DNA of 64,000 nucleotides from Hoylesella buccalis ATCC 35310 (GTDB lineage: Bacteria > Bacteroidota > Bacteroidia > Bacteroidales > Bacteroidaceae): contig NZ_CP102287.1 of NCBI RefSeq assembly GCF_025151385.1, positions 682,001 through 746,000 of the forward strand, read 5' to 3'. The notes under the pieces are model-generated. The model ran no database searches and was not told where the DNA came from. It saw only the letters and a program-made list of their open reading frames with translations. Each line of letters starts with the position of its first letter. Within the stretch, counting starts at the first letter, position 1. Shown piece by piece: positions 34,619 through 43,573 of this stretch. Both the position numbers and the translations under genes were made by a program.

Positions 34619-35497
34619 ATGATGGAAAAAAAATATTTTGCAGAATCAGAACTTATCATCAATGCCGACGGTAGTGTTTTCCATTTACATGTCAAGCCCG
34701 AACAATTGGCCGACAAGGTCATTCTGGTAGGCGATCCAGGACGCGTGTCGCTGGTAGCTTCTCATTTTGAAAAAGTAGAGTGCGATATACAAAGCAGGGA
34801 ATTCCATACCATTACAGGTTCCTACCAAGGAAAACGAATCAGTGTGGTAAGCACGGGCATTGGCTGTGATAATATTGATATTGTCATGAACGAACTGGAT
34901 GCTTTGGCTAACATTGATTTTTCAACCCGTCATGAGAAATCACCTCTTAGGTCACTCACCTTGGTCAGACTTGGCACCTGTGGCGGATTGCAAGAATATA
35001 CGCCAGAAGGAACATACATTGCCAGTGAGAAGAGTATCGGGTTTGATGGCTTGTTGAATTATTACGCTGGAAGAAACGAAGTGTGTGACTTAGAATTTGA
35101 GGAGGCTTTCAAAAAACACATGGACTGGAACCCACAAAAAGGCGCACCCTACGTTATTGACGCAGATAAAGAAACACTTAATCGCGTTGCGGGTGACGAC
35201 ATGGTTCGCGGTGTGACGATTGCTTGTGGTGGCTTCTTCGGTCCACAAGGCAGAGAGTTGCGCATACCTCTGGCCGACCCGAAACAAAATGAAAAAATCG
35301 AGAATTTCGAATTCAACGGTTACCGCATCACCAATTTCGAAATGGAGAGTAGTGCTTTAGCAGGCCTTGCTAAGCTGTTAGGACACAAGGCCATGACGTG
35401 TTGTATGGTAATAGCCAATCGTCGTGCTCAAAAGGCAAATATAGAATACAAAAATTCTATTGACGGGTTAATACAAATTGTACTTGATAGAATTTAA
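34619..35497 (+). CDS. Uridine phosphorylase-like nucleoside phosphorylase
   Basis: 292 residues. Cleaves nucleosides with phosphate in pyrimidine salvage. Motifs of the NP-I family: VILVGDPGRVSLVA (phosphate loop), VVSTGIGCDNIDIVMNEL, LVRLGTCGGLQEYTPEGTYI and the ITNFEMESSALAGLA nucleoside-binding motif. Uridine specificity is the best guess because of length and motif form, but purine nucleosides are not excluded. Followed by a strong terminator. Confidence 0.85.
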   Translation: MMEKKYFAESELIINADGSVFHLHVKPEQLADKVILVGDPGRVSLVASHFEKVECDIQSREFHTITGSYQGKRISVVSTGIGCDNIDIVMNELDALANIDFSTRHEKSPLRSLTLVRLGTCGGLQEYTPEGTYIASEKSIGFDGLLNYYAGRNEVCDLEFEEAFKKHMDWNPQKGAPYVIDADKETLNRVAGDDMVRGVTIACGGFFGPQGRELRIPLADPKQNEKIENFEFNGYRITNFEMESSALAGLAKLLGHKAMTCCMVIANRRAQKANIEYKNSIDGLIQIVLDRI

Positions 35498-35547
35498 CGA
35501 GTGACTATCTAACCTCATCTATACAAGGGACAATCTGAACGTTCCGA

Positions 35548-35579
35548 TTGTCAGACCCATGATGTGGCGGGTCTGACAA
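35548..35579 (+). terminator. Terminator after the nucleoside phosphorylase
   Basis: A perfect 11-bp stem TTGTCAGACCC (35548-35558) / GGGTCTGACAA (35569-35579) followed by CTTGTTTTTA. Confidence 0.85.
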
Positions 35580-35615
35580 CTTGTTTTTATACTCAATCCA
35601 ACATTAAATCATTCG

Positions 35616-37025
35616 ATGCAACTTACTCAAAGCGACAACACGCACAATCTATCTTCTGTGGACACAAGTTCTACGATTTGCGCTTTAGCCACACCGGCTG
35701 GTGGTGCTATTGCTGTTATTCGTCTATCAGGAAATGATGCCATCAACATTGCAGACAAGGTATTTGTTTCCAAATCCGACCACAGACTAACAGAAGCAAA
35801 ACCGCAGACATTGCATTTTGGGCATTTGACAAACCAAGATGGAGAAGTGATTGACGAGGTGTTAGTCTCTGTTTTTCGCTCACCCCATTCCTATACTGGC
35901 GAAAATGCAGTTGAAATATCCTGTCATGGCTCACAGTATGTCATCTCACAAATTCTTAAAACCTTCATTCAAAATGGTTGCCGCCAAGCAAATCCTGGAG
36001 AGTATACGCAGCGAGCTTTCATGAATGGAAAATTGGATTTAAGTCAGGCTGAAGCTGTAGCAGATTTGATTGCTTCTACCAATCGTGCCACACACCAAAT
36101 GGCCATGAGTCAATTGAAAGGTCATTTTTCCGATGAATTGGCTCTGTTAAGGAATCAGCTGCTGAAGATAACTTCATTGCTCGAGCTTGAACTCGATTTT
36201 AGTGACCACGAGGAACTGGAGTTTGCTGACAGAACAGAATTGCTTGATTTGGCACAAACTATTGACCAACGATTGTATACACTTGCTCACTCTTTTGAAA
36301 CAGGAAAAGCTTATAAACAAGGTGTAGCTGTGGCTATTGTTGGCAAGACGAACGTTGGAAAGAGCACACTTCTCAATCAGCTACTAAAGGAAGAGAAAGC
36401 CATCGTGAGCAACATTCATGGTACGACCAGAGATGTCATTGAAGACACAACCGAAATTAAAGGTGTCACGTTTCGGTTTATTGACACAGCGGGCATTCGC
36501 TCAACGAATGATGAGATAGAGAGGCTCGGTATCGAACGCACCTATAAGAAGCTGAACGAAGCACGCATCATCTTATGGTTGGTTGATGAACAGCCTAGTC
36601 GTAGCGAGATTCAAGAATTGTTGGAGTATTGTGAGGACAAACAAGTGATTCTCGTTCAAAATAAGATAGATATCAGAACGATTCCTGACAAGTTGCCAAC
36701 AAACAACTTATCAACCATACAAATCAGTGCTAAACTAGGAACGAACATCGACCAATTAGAAAACCAACTCTATCAAAAAGCAAATATTCCCGAAATCACG
36801 GAGAATGATGTCATTATCACGAGTGCTCGCCATTACGATGCCCTCATTCATGCCAAAGAAAGCATCACTCGAGTAATCAATGGGTTAAAAGCAGACCTCA
36901 GCGGAGATCTCATAGCTGAAGATCTGCGTGTTTGCCTTGACCAGCTGGCAGACATCACGGGTGGCCAAATCACTACACCAGAGGTACTTGAAAACATCTT
37001 CAAACACTTTTGCATCGGCAAATAA
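35616..37025 (+). CDS. mnmE: tRNA modification GTPase MnmE (TrmE)
   Basis: With MnmG makes the cmnm5 modification on U34 of tRNAs. 469 residues. N-terminal formyl-THF-binding domain (STICALATPAGGAIAVIRLS, SYTGENAVEISCHGS, NPGEYTQRAFMNGKLDL). The G domain has VGKTNVGKSTLLNQ (Walker A), DTAGIR (switch II) and QNKID (N/TKxD). The protein ends with the conserved Cys motif FCIGK, the catalytic CxGK. Single gene after a terminator. Confidence 0.98.
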   Translation: MQLTQSDNTHNLSSVDTSSTICALATPAGGAIAVIRLSGNDAINIADKVFVSKSDHRLTEAKPQTLHFGHLTNQDGEVIDEVLVSVFRSPHSYTGENAVEISCHGSQYVISQILKTFIQNGCRQANPGEYTQRAFMNGKLDLSQAEAVADLIASTNRATHQMAMSQLKGHFSDELALLRNQLLKITSLLELELDFSDHEELEFADRTELLDLAQTIDQRLYTLAHSFETGKAYKQGVAVAIVGKTNVGKSTLLNQLLKEEKAIVSNIHGTTRDVIEDTTEIKGVTFRFIDTAGIRSTNDEIERLGIERTYKKLNEARIILWLVDEQPSRSEIQELLEYCEDKQVILVQNKIDIRTIPDKLPTNNLSTIQISAKLGTNIDQLENQLYQKANIPEITENDVIITSARHYDALIHAKESITRVINGLKADLSGDLIAEDLRVCLDQLADITGGQITTPEVLENIFKHFCIGK

Positions 37026-37144
37026 AGCAGAACATCAGTAACGTTAACAAATTGTTTTGTGGGATTGGTGCAATCCTGTGAACAGACGTCAGGTCATTCT
37101 CCGCCTGTCTCAATTGGTTTGCAGTAATCATTTAAACGTCCTGG

Positions 37145-37227
37145 CAAACTCATTGACTTTAACCGCCAAACTCAATGGGTTTACCTTTCAATAGCATTGA
37201 CTTTAGAGACCAAAGTCAATGAGTTTG
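37145..37227. repeat. Intergenic inverted-repeat cluster (AAACTCATTGACTTT type)
   Basis: CAAACTCATTGACTTT (37145-37160) is the exact reverse complement of AAAGTCAATGAGTTTG (37212-37227). An inner hairpin CATTGACTTT (37195-37204) / AAAGTCAATG (37212-37221) competes with it. A related CAAACTCAATGGGTTTACC lies between them. The rest of 37026-37350 holds no gene. Confidence 0.75.
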
Positions 37228-37350
37228 GACAACTGAACAGAACCCCTTGTCTTTCTTAGGACGATGACACGATAGACAGCCCCATTGTCAATGCGTTCTC
37301 AAATCTTGCCTATAACAAATGCTCAATTATCGAAAATAAGACGAAACCAA

Positions 37351-37380
37351 TTGATATTCAAAACTATTTTCGTACATTTG
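37351..37380 (+). promoter_or_regulatory. Promoter of the M6 protease gene
   Basis: TTG (37351-37353), 19 bp, TACATTTG (37373-37380), 26 bp before the ATG at 37407. Confidence 0.65.
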
Positions 37381-37406
37381 CCCATGGAAAGAAACATACC
37401 ATACAA

Positions 37407-39188
37407 ATGAAAAAGCTGTTATTTATCATACTCGCACTCATACTTTCCGTTTGCTCGTGGGCTGCAAAAGCTTGGCGCATGCCGCTTATCGTCACCCAAC
37501 CAGACGGAACCACTCTACAAGTTTACCAGCATGGAGATGAACATTTTAACTGGTATAGCACGCAAGACGGTGCTATTTTGGTGCGCGAGCAAAACACTTT
37601 CTACATCGCAGCGATTGACAAATTTGGACGTATAAAGGCGAGTAAACAGATAGCACACGAAGAAAACAGACGCCAAGCTACAGAAAAAAAGTTAGTTGCC
37701 GCACAAGACAAAAAGCTTTTCTTTGAACAAGCAAACACACTGCTGCAAACTCGTGCCATGCGAAGAGAGCCGGTGAAATCAGACAATACCTACTTTCCAC
37801 ACACGGGTTCGCCTAAGGCAATTGTCATTTTGGCTGCCTACCAAGATACCCCATTCACGCTCCCCAATCCTCGCAAATCGTTTCAACAGTTTCTCAATGG
37901 CGAAGGACATCCTCATGATTATGGTCATGGTGAAAACAGGAATGCATCCAGTGTACAGCAATATTTCAAAGACATGAGCTTTGAAATGTTCAGTCCACAG
38001 TTTGATGTCTATGGCCCAGTGACACTTCCACATGAGCTTGCCTATTATGGAGGAACGGATGCCGACCCTGGCGATGAAAAGTTTACCGAACTCATTACTG
38101 ATGCTTGCAAGCTCATGGACGACTCACTTGACTTCTCTGCATACGATGCCAACAACGATGGCTATGTAGACTTGGTGTACGTTGTATACGCTGGATATGG
38201 CCAAAACATGAACGCGAAGAACGAAACGATGTGGCCAAAAGCTGGAACCATCTATCCTTCTTTTAAAGTAGATGGCAAGACAGTGTATCGATCTGGCATC
38301 AGCAACGAACTGATTGGCAACGAGAAAAGCCCTAAACAAAAATGGATTTCGGGCATAGGCCTGTTCTGTCATGAGTTTAGTCATTGCATGGGTTTGCCCG
38401 ACTTCTACCCTACTCTTGCCAGTGCAAGGGACAACAATCAGGGAATGGAGGCATGGAGCTTGATGGACGACGGCGAATATACTGCCAATGGGTGGTGCCC
38501 CACGGCCTATACGGCATGGGAACGTGAAGCCATGGGATGGATGGAGATTGAAGAGCTGCAAGACGCACAACAAGTAACCCTGAAGAACATTGATGAAGAC
38601 GGGAAAGCCTACCGCATATATGCCGACAAGGAGAAAAGCACAAACGAATACTACATCATTCAGAATATACAGAACAAACGTTGGAATTCTAAATTGGGTG
38701 GGCATGGCATGATGATGTATCACGTTAATTATGACGCCCAAGCATTTAGTTTAGGGGGCAACAGAGTCAACAACATAAAGGGCAAACCCCGCATGACCGT
38801 GATACCTGCCGATGGCTTATTGTTTAGTTCGTACAATGGTGACCGGGAAAAATACAAAAACCAACTGATGGGTGATTTATTCCCAGGCACTGACAATGTA
38901 ACCGAACTGACCAACAACACAACGCTGCCCAACTATCAACCGTGGACGGGTGTTCCGTTAGATAAGCCTATTTATAACATCTTAGAAAAAGAAGGAATTG
39001 TTTATTTCGACTTCCTCAAAAAGTTCTCTACACAGGGAATTGTGCCTACATTCTCTCAGGAAGCGACAAGCGACAAACGCATTTTCAGCATAGATGGGAA
39101 GTATATGGGAACCGACAAATCGCTCTTGCCGCAAGGCATTTACATCATAGATGGCAAGAAGGTATACATTCATCCTTTCCACTATTAA
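37407..39188 (+). CDS. Secreted M6 family metalloprotease with type IX-like C-terminal tail
   Basis: 593 residues, immune-inhibitor-A-like zinc protease. Signal peptide (to about 20, SWAAKA), an N-terminal propeptide region (to about 125), and the catalytic domain with the zinc motif FCHEFSHCMGLPDFY; His322 is the first ligand. FSAYDANNDGYVDLVYVVYAG marks the M6 domain. The C-terminal 35 residues (IFSIDGKYMGTD, SLLPQGIYIIDGKKVYI) look like the short sorting domain of type IX secretion substrates in Prevotella. It probably digests host or dietary protein outside the cell. Confidence 0.88.
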   Translation: MKKLLFIILALILSVCSWAAKAWRMPLIVTQPDGTTLQVYQHGDEHFNWYSTQDGAILVREQNTFYIAAIDKFGRIKASKQIAHEENRRQATEKKLVAAQDKKLFFEQANTLLQTRAMRREPVKSDNTYFPHTGSPKAIVILAAYQDTPFTLPNPRKSFQQFLNGEGHPHDYGHGENRNASSVQQYFKDMSFEMFSPQFDVYGPVTLPHELAYYGGTDADPGDEKFTELITDACKLMDDSLDFSAYDANNDGYVDLVYVVYAGYGQNMNAKNETMWPKAGTIYPSFKVDGKTVYRSGISNELIGNEKSPKQKWISGIGLFCHEFSHCMGLPDFYPTLASARDNNQGMEAWSLMDDGEYTANGWCPTAYTAWEREAMGWMEIEELQDAQQVTLKNIDEDGKAYRIYADKEKSTNEYYIIQNIQNKRWNSKLGGHGMMMYHVNYDAQAFSLGGNRVNNIKGKPRMTVIPADGLLFSSYNGDREKYKNQLMGDLFPGTDNVTELTNNTTLPNYQPWTGVPLDKPIYNILEKEGIVYFDFLKKFSTQGIVPTFSQEATSDKRIFSIDGKYMGTDKSLLPQGIYIIDGKKVYIHPFHY

Positions 39189-39237
39189 TCAAAAAGGATA
39201 GATAGGGAAAGGATGCTGTATTATCTTATCATGTGAT

Positions 39238-39909
39238 TCAGCGTTCGCCAAATATGGCACTACCCACTCTTACCATGGTAGAACCACACGTCACAGCGAT
39301 GAGGTAATCGTGACTCATACCCCAACTACGCTGTTTGAAAGATGGTTGGTCAGCGAAATACCGCTCCTTTACTTCGTTAAAAAAGTCTTTGGCCGTCAAC
39401 ATTTCTTGGCGTATCTGTCGTTCATCGTCCACGTTTGACGCCATCATCATCAGTCCGCAGATACGCACATTCGACAATTCACGCCATTCGCCGACCTCCA
39501 AGAAATCACGGCATTGATCCAAGGTGAAGCCATATTTGGTGGCCTCCTCAGCAATGTGCAGCTCCAACAGCACGTCAATAACACGGTTGTTGCGAGCTGC
39601 CTGCTTGTTAATTTCACGCAAAAGCTTGGGCGAGTCGACCGACTCAATCATGCTGATGTAAGGAGCTATATTTTTCACCTTATTGGTTTGCAGGTGTCCA
39701 ATGAAGTGCCATTCAATGTCGTTTGGCAGTGCTTCCACCTTTTCGGCAAGCTCTTGTTCGCGGCTTTCGCCAAAGATGCGCTGCCCAGCTGCATAAGCAC
39801 TCGCTATCATCTCTTTGGGATGATACTTACTGATGGCTACCAAACAAACGTCATCGGGCAGCCTTTTCTGCACGTCGTGCAAGTTTTTTGCTACATCAAC
39901 CATAATCAT
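39238..39909 (-). CDS. YggS/PLPBP family pyridoxal-phosphate homeostasis protein
   Basis: 223 residues with the alanine racemase-like fold but no racemase activity in the family; it holds PLP and helps amino-acid and vitamin B6 balance. Motifs: CLVAISKYHP (PLP lysine in AISKYH), IFGESREQELAEKV, IEWHFIGHLQTNKVKNI, and GSTMVRVGSAIFGER at the end (phosphate site). Start ATG 39909 (or 39903). It lies 41 bp downstream of the DUF4494 gene on the same strand. Confidence 0.93.
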   Translation of the reverse strand: MIMVDVAKNLHDVQKRLPDDVCLVAISKYHPKEMIASAYAAGQRIFGESREQELAEKVEALPNDIEWHFIGHLQTNKVKNIAPYISMIESVDSPKLLREINKQAARNNRVIDVLLELHIAEEATKYGFTLDQCRDFLEVGEWRELSNVRICGLMMMASNVDDERQIRQEMLTAKDFFNEVKERYFADQPSFKQRSWGMSHDYLIAVTCGSTMVRVGSAIFGER

Positions 39910-39949
39910 GAAAGTTTAAACGAACCACACTCCTATTCTTCTCAGCCGT

Positions 39950-40426
39950 TTATACTTCAGGCTGGTCATTGGGTTCTTTCTTCAAATCATGTTCAAAAAC
40001 ATCCATGATTTTGGTTTCTGAAACATTGGCCACTACGTAATCGAGCACGCTACTCGAGAACACTTCTCCGATATTTTGAAGGGCTCCCTCGATGTTTTTG
40101 GCCTGAACGAGATAACTGACGGCCGTTCGTTTCTCCTTACCTTTTTCCTCATCAATAGTAATGAACATCAGTTTGGCTTTGTACCATTTATCATCGCCCT
40201 CTCTGTCACTGAAAAAGATTTCGCTGTAGACAGCCGGCGTAATGTTCTTAATGATGAACTCACCGCTTGAATAGCTCGCCATTTCTTTGGTGATAGCATC
40301 TTCTGCCTCACCAAAAGTAAAGGCGTCAACCACATAAGTTTCTCTTACCTTGGCGAAAAGTCCGTCTTCTGCCTGACGCTCATATTGTACATTTGTCTCA
40401 AACCAATTGGCATTTCTTGTTCTCAT
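39950..40426 (-). CDS. DUF4494 protein
   Basis: 158 residues, Bacteroidales-specific family of unknown function. NWFETNVQYERQAEDGLFAK begins the domain, followed by VRETYVVDAFTFGEAEDAI and ending with SETKIMDVFEHDLK. No signal peptide or membrane segment, so it is cytoplasmic. First gene of a likely two-gene unit with the yggS-like gene. Confidence 0.85.
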   Translation of the reverse strand: MRTRNANWFETNVQYERQAEDGLFAKVRETYVVDAFTFGEAEDAITKEMASYSSGEFIIKNITPAVYSEIFFSDREGDDKWYKAKLMFITIDEEKGKEKRTAVSYLVQAKNIEGALQNIGEVFSSSVLDYVVANVSETKIMDVFEHDLKKEPNDQPEV

Positions 40427-40475
40427 TGTTATATCTTTTAAATGAAGTTACTATATTGCTTGAATGATATGGATG

Positions 40476-40507
40476 CAAAAGTAGTAAAAATCAACAAATC
40501 CCACAAA
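40476..40507 (-). promoter_or_regulatory. Promoter of the DUF4494-yggS unit
   Basis: On the minus strand TTTG (40504-40507), 20 bp, TACTTTTG (40476-40483), 50 bp before the DUF4494 start. Confidence 0.7.
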
Positions 40508-40583
40508 TGGAACGAGCGTCTTATGATGAACGCGTGGATAATATTATTTCATGCCAACTCTGGTATTTTATATCCACACTTCA

Positions 40584-40613
40584 TTTGGTGTTCAGATTAA
40601 TTTGTTACCTTTG
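40584..40613 (+). promoter_or_regulatory. Promoter of the aminotransferase gene
   Basis: TTTG (40584-40587), 18 bp, TACCTTTG (40606-40613), giving a leader of about 110 nt before the ATG at 40734. The leader has no recognised riboswitch. Confidence 0.6.
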
Positions 40614-40733
40614 CATCATACATGCTAGTGAGTTGTGGGCATGAATGATGCCACGCACCACACTCATTTGCACGATTGTCAGGACAAAAGGGAAAAGTCC
40701 ATCATACAATACCCCACAAGATAATTGAATTAT

Positions 40734-41945
40734 ATGCCAGAAATATCTGTTCGAGGATTAGAGATGCCGGAGTCGCCCATACGCAAGTTGGCGCCTTTGG
40801 CGACAGCAGCAAAGGCACGCGGTATCAAGGTTTACCACCTCAACATTGGGCAACCCGACCTTCCGACGCCACAAGTTGGTTTGGATGCACTCAAACATAT
40901 CAAGCGAACCATCTTGGAATATTCGCCTAGTCAGGGCTGCCTGTCGTATAGAGAGAAGCTAACTGGCTATTACAAAAAGTACGACATCAACGTTTCGGCC
41001 GATGACATTATTATTACATCAGGTGGCAGTGAGGCAGTGTTGTTCGCCTTCATGAGTTGTTTAAACCCTGGAGACGAAATCATTGTGCCTGAACCTGCCT
41101 ACGCCAACTACATGGCCTTCGCCATCAGTGCGGGAGCAAAAATCAGGACTATCGCAACGACCATCGAGGAAGGCTTTTCGCTTCCCAAGGTTGAAAAGTT
41201 TGAAGAGCTGATTAACGAGCATACCCGTGCCATCATGATTTGCAATCCTAACAACCCTACTGGTTACCTGTACACCCGCAGAGAGATGAACCAAATCAGG
41301 GACTTAGTAAAGAAATATGACCTGTTTTTATTCTCCGATGAGGTTTATCGCGAGTATATTTACACAGGTTCGCCTTACATCAGTGCGATGCACTTGAAGG
41401 GTATTGAGGACCATGTTATCCTCATTGATTCGGTTTCCAAGCGATACAGCGAATGTGGCATACGCATCGGAGCGCTAATTACACGCAACGTCGAGGTGAG
41501 AAAGGCTGTGATGAAGTTTTGTCAGGCTCGCCTATCCCCTCCTCTTCTTGGACAGATTGTGGCAGAAGCATCGCTCGATGCGCCTGAAGAGTATTATCGT
41601 ACGGTGTACGATGAGTATGTTGAACGACGCAAATGCCTCATTGATGGACTGAACAAAATACCGGGCGTGTACTCTCCTATACCGATGGGAGCCTTTTATA
41701 CGGTAGCGAAATTGCCTGTCGATGACAGTGAAAAGTTTTGCCGATGGTGCCTGGAAGAATTCTCATTTGAAGGTGAAACGGTGATGATGGCACCGGCAGC
41801 GGGCTTCTACACCACACCGAGAGCAGGAATCAATCAAGTGCGCATCGCCTATGTTCTCAACAAACACGATCTTGAAAAAGCACTGATAGTTCTGCGTGAG
41901 GCATTAGATAAATACCCGGGAAGAGTGGATACAGAACGATTGTAA
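40734..41945 (+). CDS. Class I/II PLP-dependent aminotransferase
   Basis: 403 residues from ATG 40734; an upstream TTG frame is unlikely. Fold type I aminotransferase of the aspartate/aromatic group: YHLNIGQPDLPTPQ, ITSGGSEAVLFAFMSCLNPG, ICNPNNPTGYLYTR, DEVYREYIYTG, and the PLP lysine in DSVSKRYSECGIRIGAL. Substrate preference cannot be decided. The promoter and a separate leader suggest it is expressed alone. Confidence 0.9.
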   Translation: MPEISVRGLEMPESPIRKLAPLATAAKARGIKVYHLNIGQPDLPTPQVGLDALKHIKRTILEYSPSQGCLSYREKLTGYYKKYDINVSADDIIITSGGSEAVLFAFMSCLNPGDEIIVPEPAYANYMAFAISAGAKIRTIATTIEEGFSLPKVEKFEELINEHTRAIMICNPNNPTGYLYTRREMNQIRDLVKKYDLFLFSDEVYREYIYTGSPYISAMHLKGIEDHVILIDSVSKRYSECGIRIGALITRNVEVRKAVMKFCQARLSPPLLGQIVAEASLDAPEEYYRTVYDEYVERRKCLIDGLNKIPGVYSPIPMGAFYTVAKLPVDDSEKFCRWCLEEFSFEGETVMMAPAAGFYTTPRAGINQVRIAYVLNKHDLEKALIVLREALDKYPGRVDTERL

Positions 41946-42030
41946 CATAGGGTTGGTAAGGAATTGCCAACTAAGCTCTTTCCTCCAGTAATGCGTCAAA
42001 TGACATCGTCCTATAACGACAGAACCAGAG

Positions 42031-43278
42031 ATGAACTTACCATTATTCATAGCAAGAAGAATTTACAGTGTAAACGGTGACAAGGCCGAGGTTTCCAAGC
42101 CTGCCATTAGGATTGCTACCGCTGGCATTGCCATCGGTCTTGCTGTGATGATTGTTTCTGTCTGCGTGGTGTTTGGTTTCAAACATGCCGTCAGTGCGAA
42201 GGTCATTGGATTTGGAAGCCACATCCAAGTGGCTAACTTCATGACGCTGCAGACCTCAGAATCGTATCCCATTCAGATGACAGACTCCTTGATCAAGGTG
42301 CTGAAAAACACACAAGGCGTAGAGCATGTTCAACGATTTGCAACCAAACAAGGGGTATTGAAAACCGACTCCGACTTCCTTGGCGTTGTTTTTAAAGGAG
42401 TTGGACCCGACTTTGACTCAACCTTTATCCACCAAAATCTGATGGAAGGAAGCATTCCTACCTTCTCAGACACAAAAAGTAGCAACAATATATTGCTGTC
42501 CATGTCGATGGCAAAGAAGCTGAAATTAAAAACAGGTGACAGGATATTTGCTTATTTTATTGACCACGCTGGGGTCAGAGTGAGGCGATTTACCATTGCA
42601 GGCATCTATCAAACCAACCTGGCTCAATATGATGACATCACTTGCTACATGGACCTTTACACAGCTGTGAAGCTTAATGGCTGGGAAAAAGATCAGGTAT
42701 CGGGTGCTGAAATCACGGTTAAAGATTTCAATAAGGTGGATGAAACAGAAGCTATCTTCATCAATCGCTTGAATAGAACGGTAGATCAATACGGCGAAAC
42801 TTATTCCTCAAAGACCATCAGAGATATCAGTCCCCAGATTTTCTCATGGCTGGATTTGCTCGATCTGAATGTTTGGATCATTCTTGCTTTGATGATTGCC
42901 GTGGCCGGAGTGACCATGATTTCAGGACTTCTCATCATTATTCTCGAACGTGTTACCATGATTGGTGTGCTGAAAGCTATGGGAGCCAAGAATGCGATGA
43001 TTAGACATACGTTCTTATGGTTTGCTGTCTTCATCATCACCCGCGGTCTTCTCATCGGCAATCTTATCGGCATTGGATTGGTTTTATTGCAAAAATACAC
43101 AGGTTTAGTCGGTCTGGATCCACAGACTTATTATGTAACAACGGTACCAGTCGAAATCAATATCCCCGTTTTATTACTGCTAAACGTGGCTACACTCTTA
43201 ATCAGTGTTGTGGTTTTAATAGCCCCAAGCTACCTCATTTCCCACATACATCCGGCCAAATCCATGAGGTACGAATAA
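42031..43278 (+). CDS. ABC transporter permease of the LolC/E (MacB-FtsX) type
   Basis: 415 residues. The N-terminal membrane segment (about 25-50, ATAGIAIGLAVMIVSVCVVF) is followed by a large periplasmic MacB-like core domain (about 55-255) and three C-terminal membrane segments (about 280-405) with ERVTMIGVLKAMGAKNAMIR between the first two, the FtsX signature. Probably releases lipoproteins from the inner membrane; the ATPase is not in this window. Fits with the lipoprotein-rich surface of the organism. Confidence 0.88.
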   Translation: MNLPLFIARRIYSVNGDKAEVSKPAIRIATAGIAIGLAVMIVSVCVVFGFKHAVSAKVIGFGSHIQVANFMTLQTSESYPIQMTDSLIKVLKNTQGVEHVQRFATKQGVLKTDSDFLGVVFKGVGPDFDSTFIHQNLMEGSIPTFSDTKSSNNILLSMSMAKKLKLKTGDRIFAYFIDHAGVRVRRFTIAGIYQTNLAQYDDITCYMDLYTAVKLNGWEKDQVSGAEITVKDFNKVDETEAIFINRLNRTVDQYGETYSSKTIRDISPQIFSWLDLLDLNVWIILALMIAVAGVTMISGLLIIILERVTMIGVLKAMGAKNAMIRHTFLWFAVFIITRGLLIGNLIGIGLVLLQKYTGLVGLDPQTYYVTTVPVEINIPVLLLLNVATLLISVVVLIAPSYLISHIHPAKSMRYE

Positions 43279-43420
43279 GCACTTTCACTCATTTTACGCC
43301 ACCTTCCAGCTGCTACTTTAACATGACATTTTCGTGACGGCAGGCTTGCTTTTATCTTTTATTGCCAGGAAGATAAGTTATCAAAACATTAAATATGTAT
43401 TGAATATTACGAAAAAACAT

Positions 43421-43462
43421 GCACATTTTTCTTGTACATGTGCAAATAAGACATTATCTTTG
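43421..43462 (+). promoter_or_regulatory. Acyl-CoA synthetase promoter with inverted repeat at the -33 box
   Basis: TTG (43432-43434), 20 bp, TATCTTTG (43455-43462). GCACAT (43421-43426) and ATGTGC (43438-43443) are inverted repeats on either side of the -33 box, a good operator position. The leader is about 110 nt. Confidence 0.6.
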
Positions 43463-43573
43463 CACACATACTTAAATATTGTGCAATAGAATTATTTATA
43501 CTGACACCGAAAATTTCAACTTAATGATTTTCACATCAGAAATATGATTCAACTAAGATAAATAGAAAGAAGC

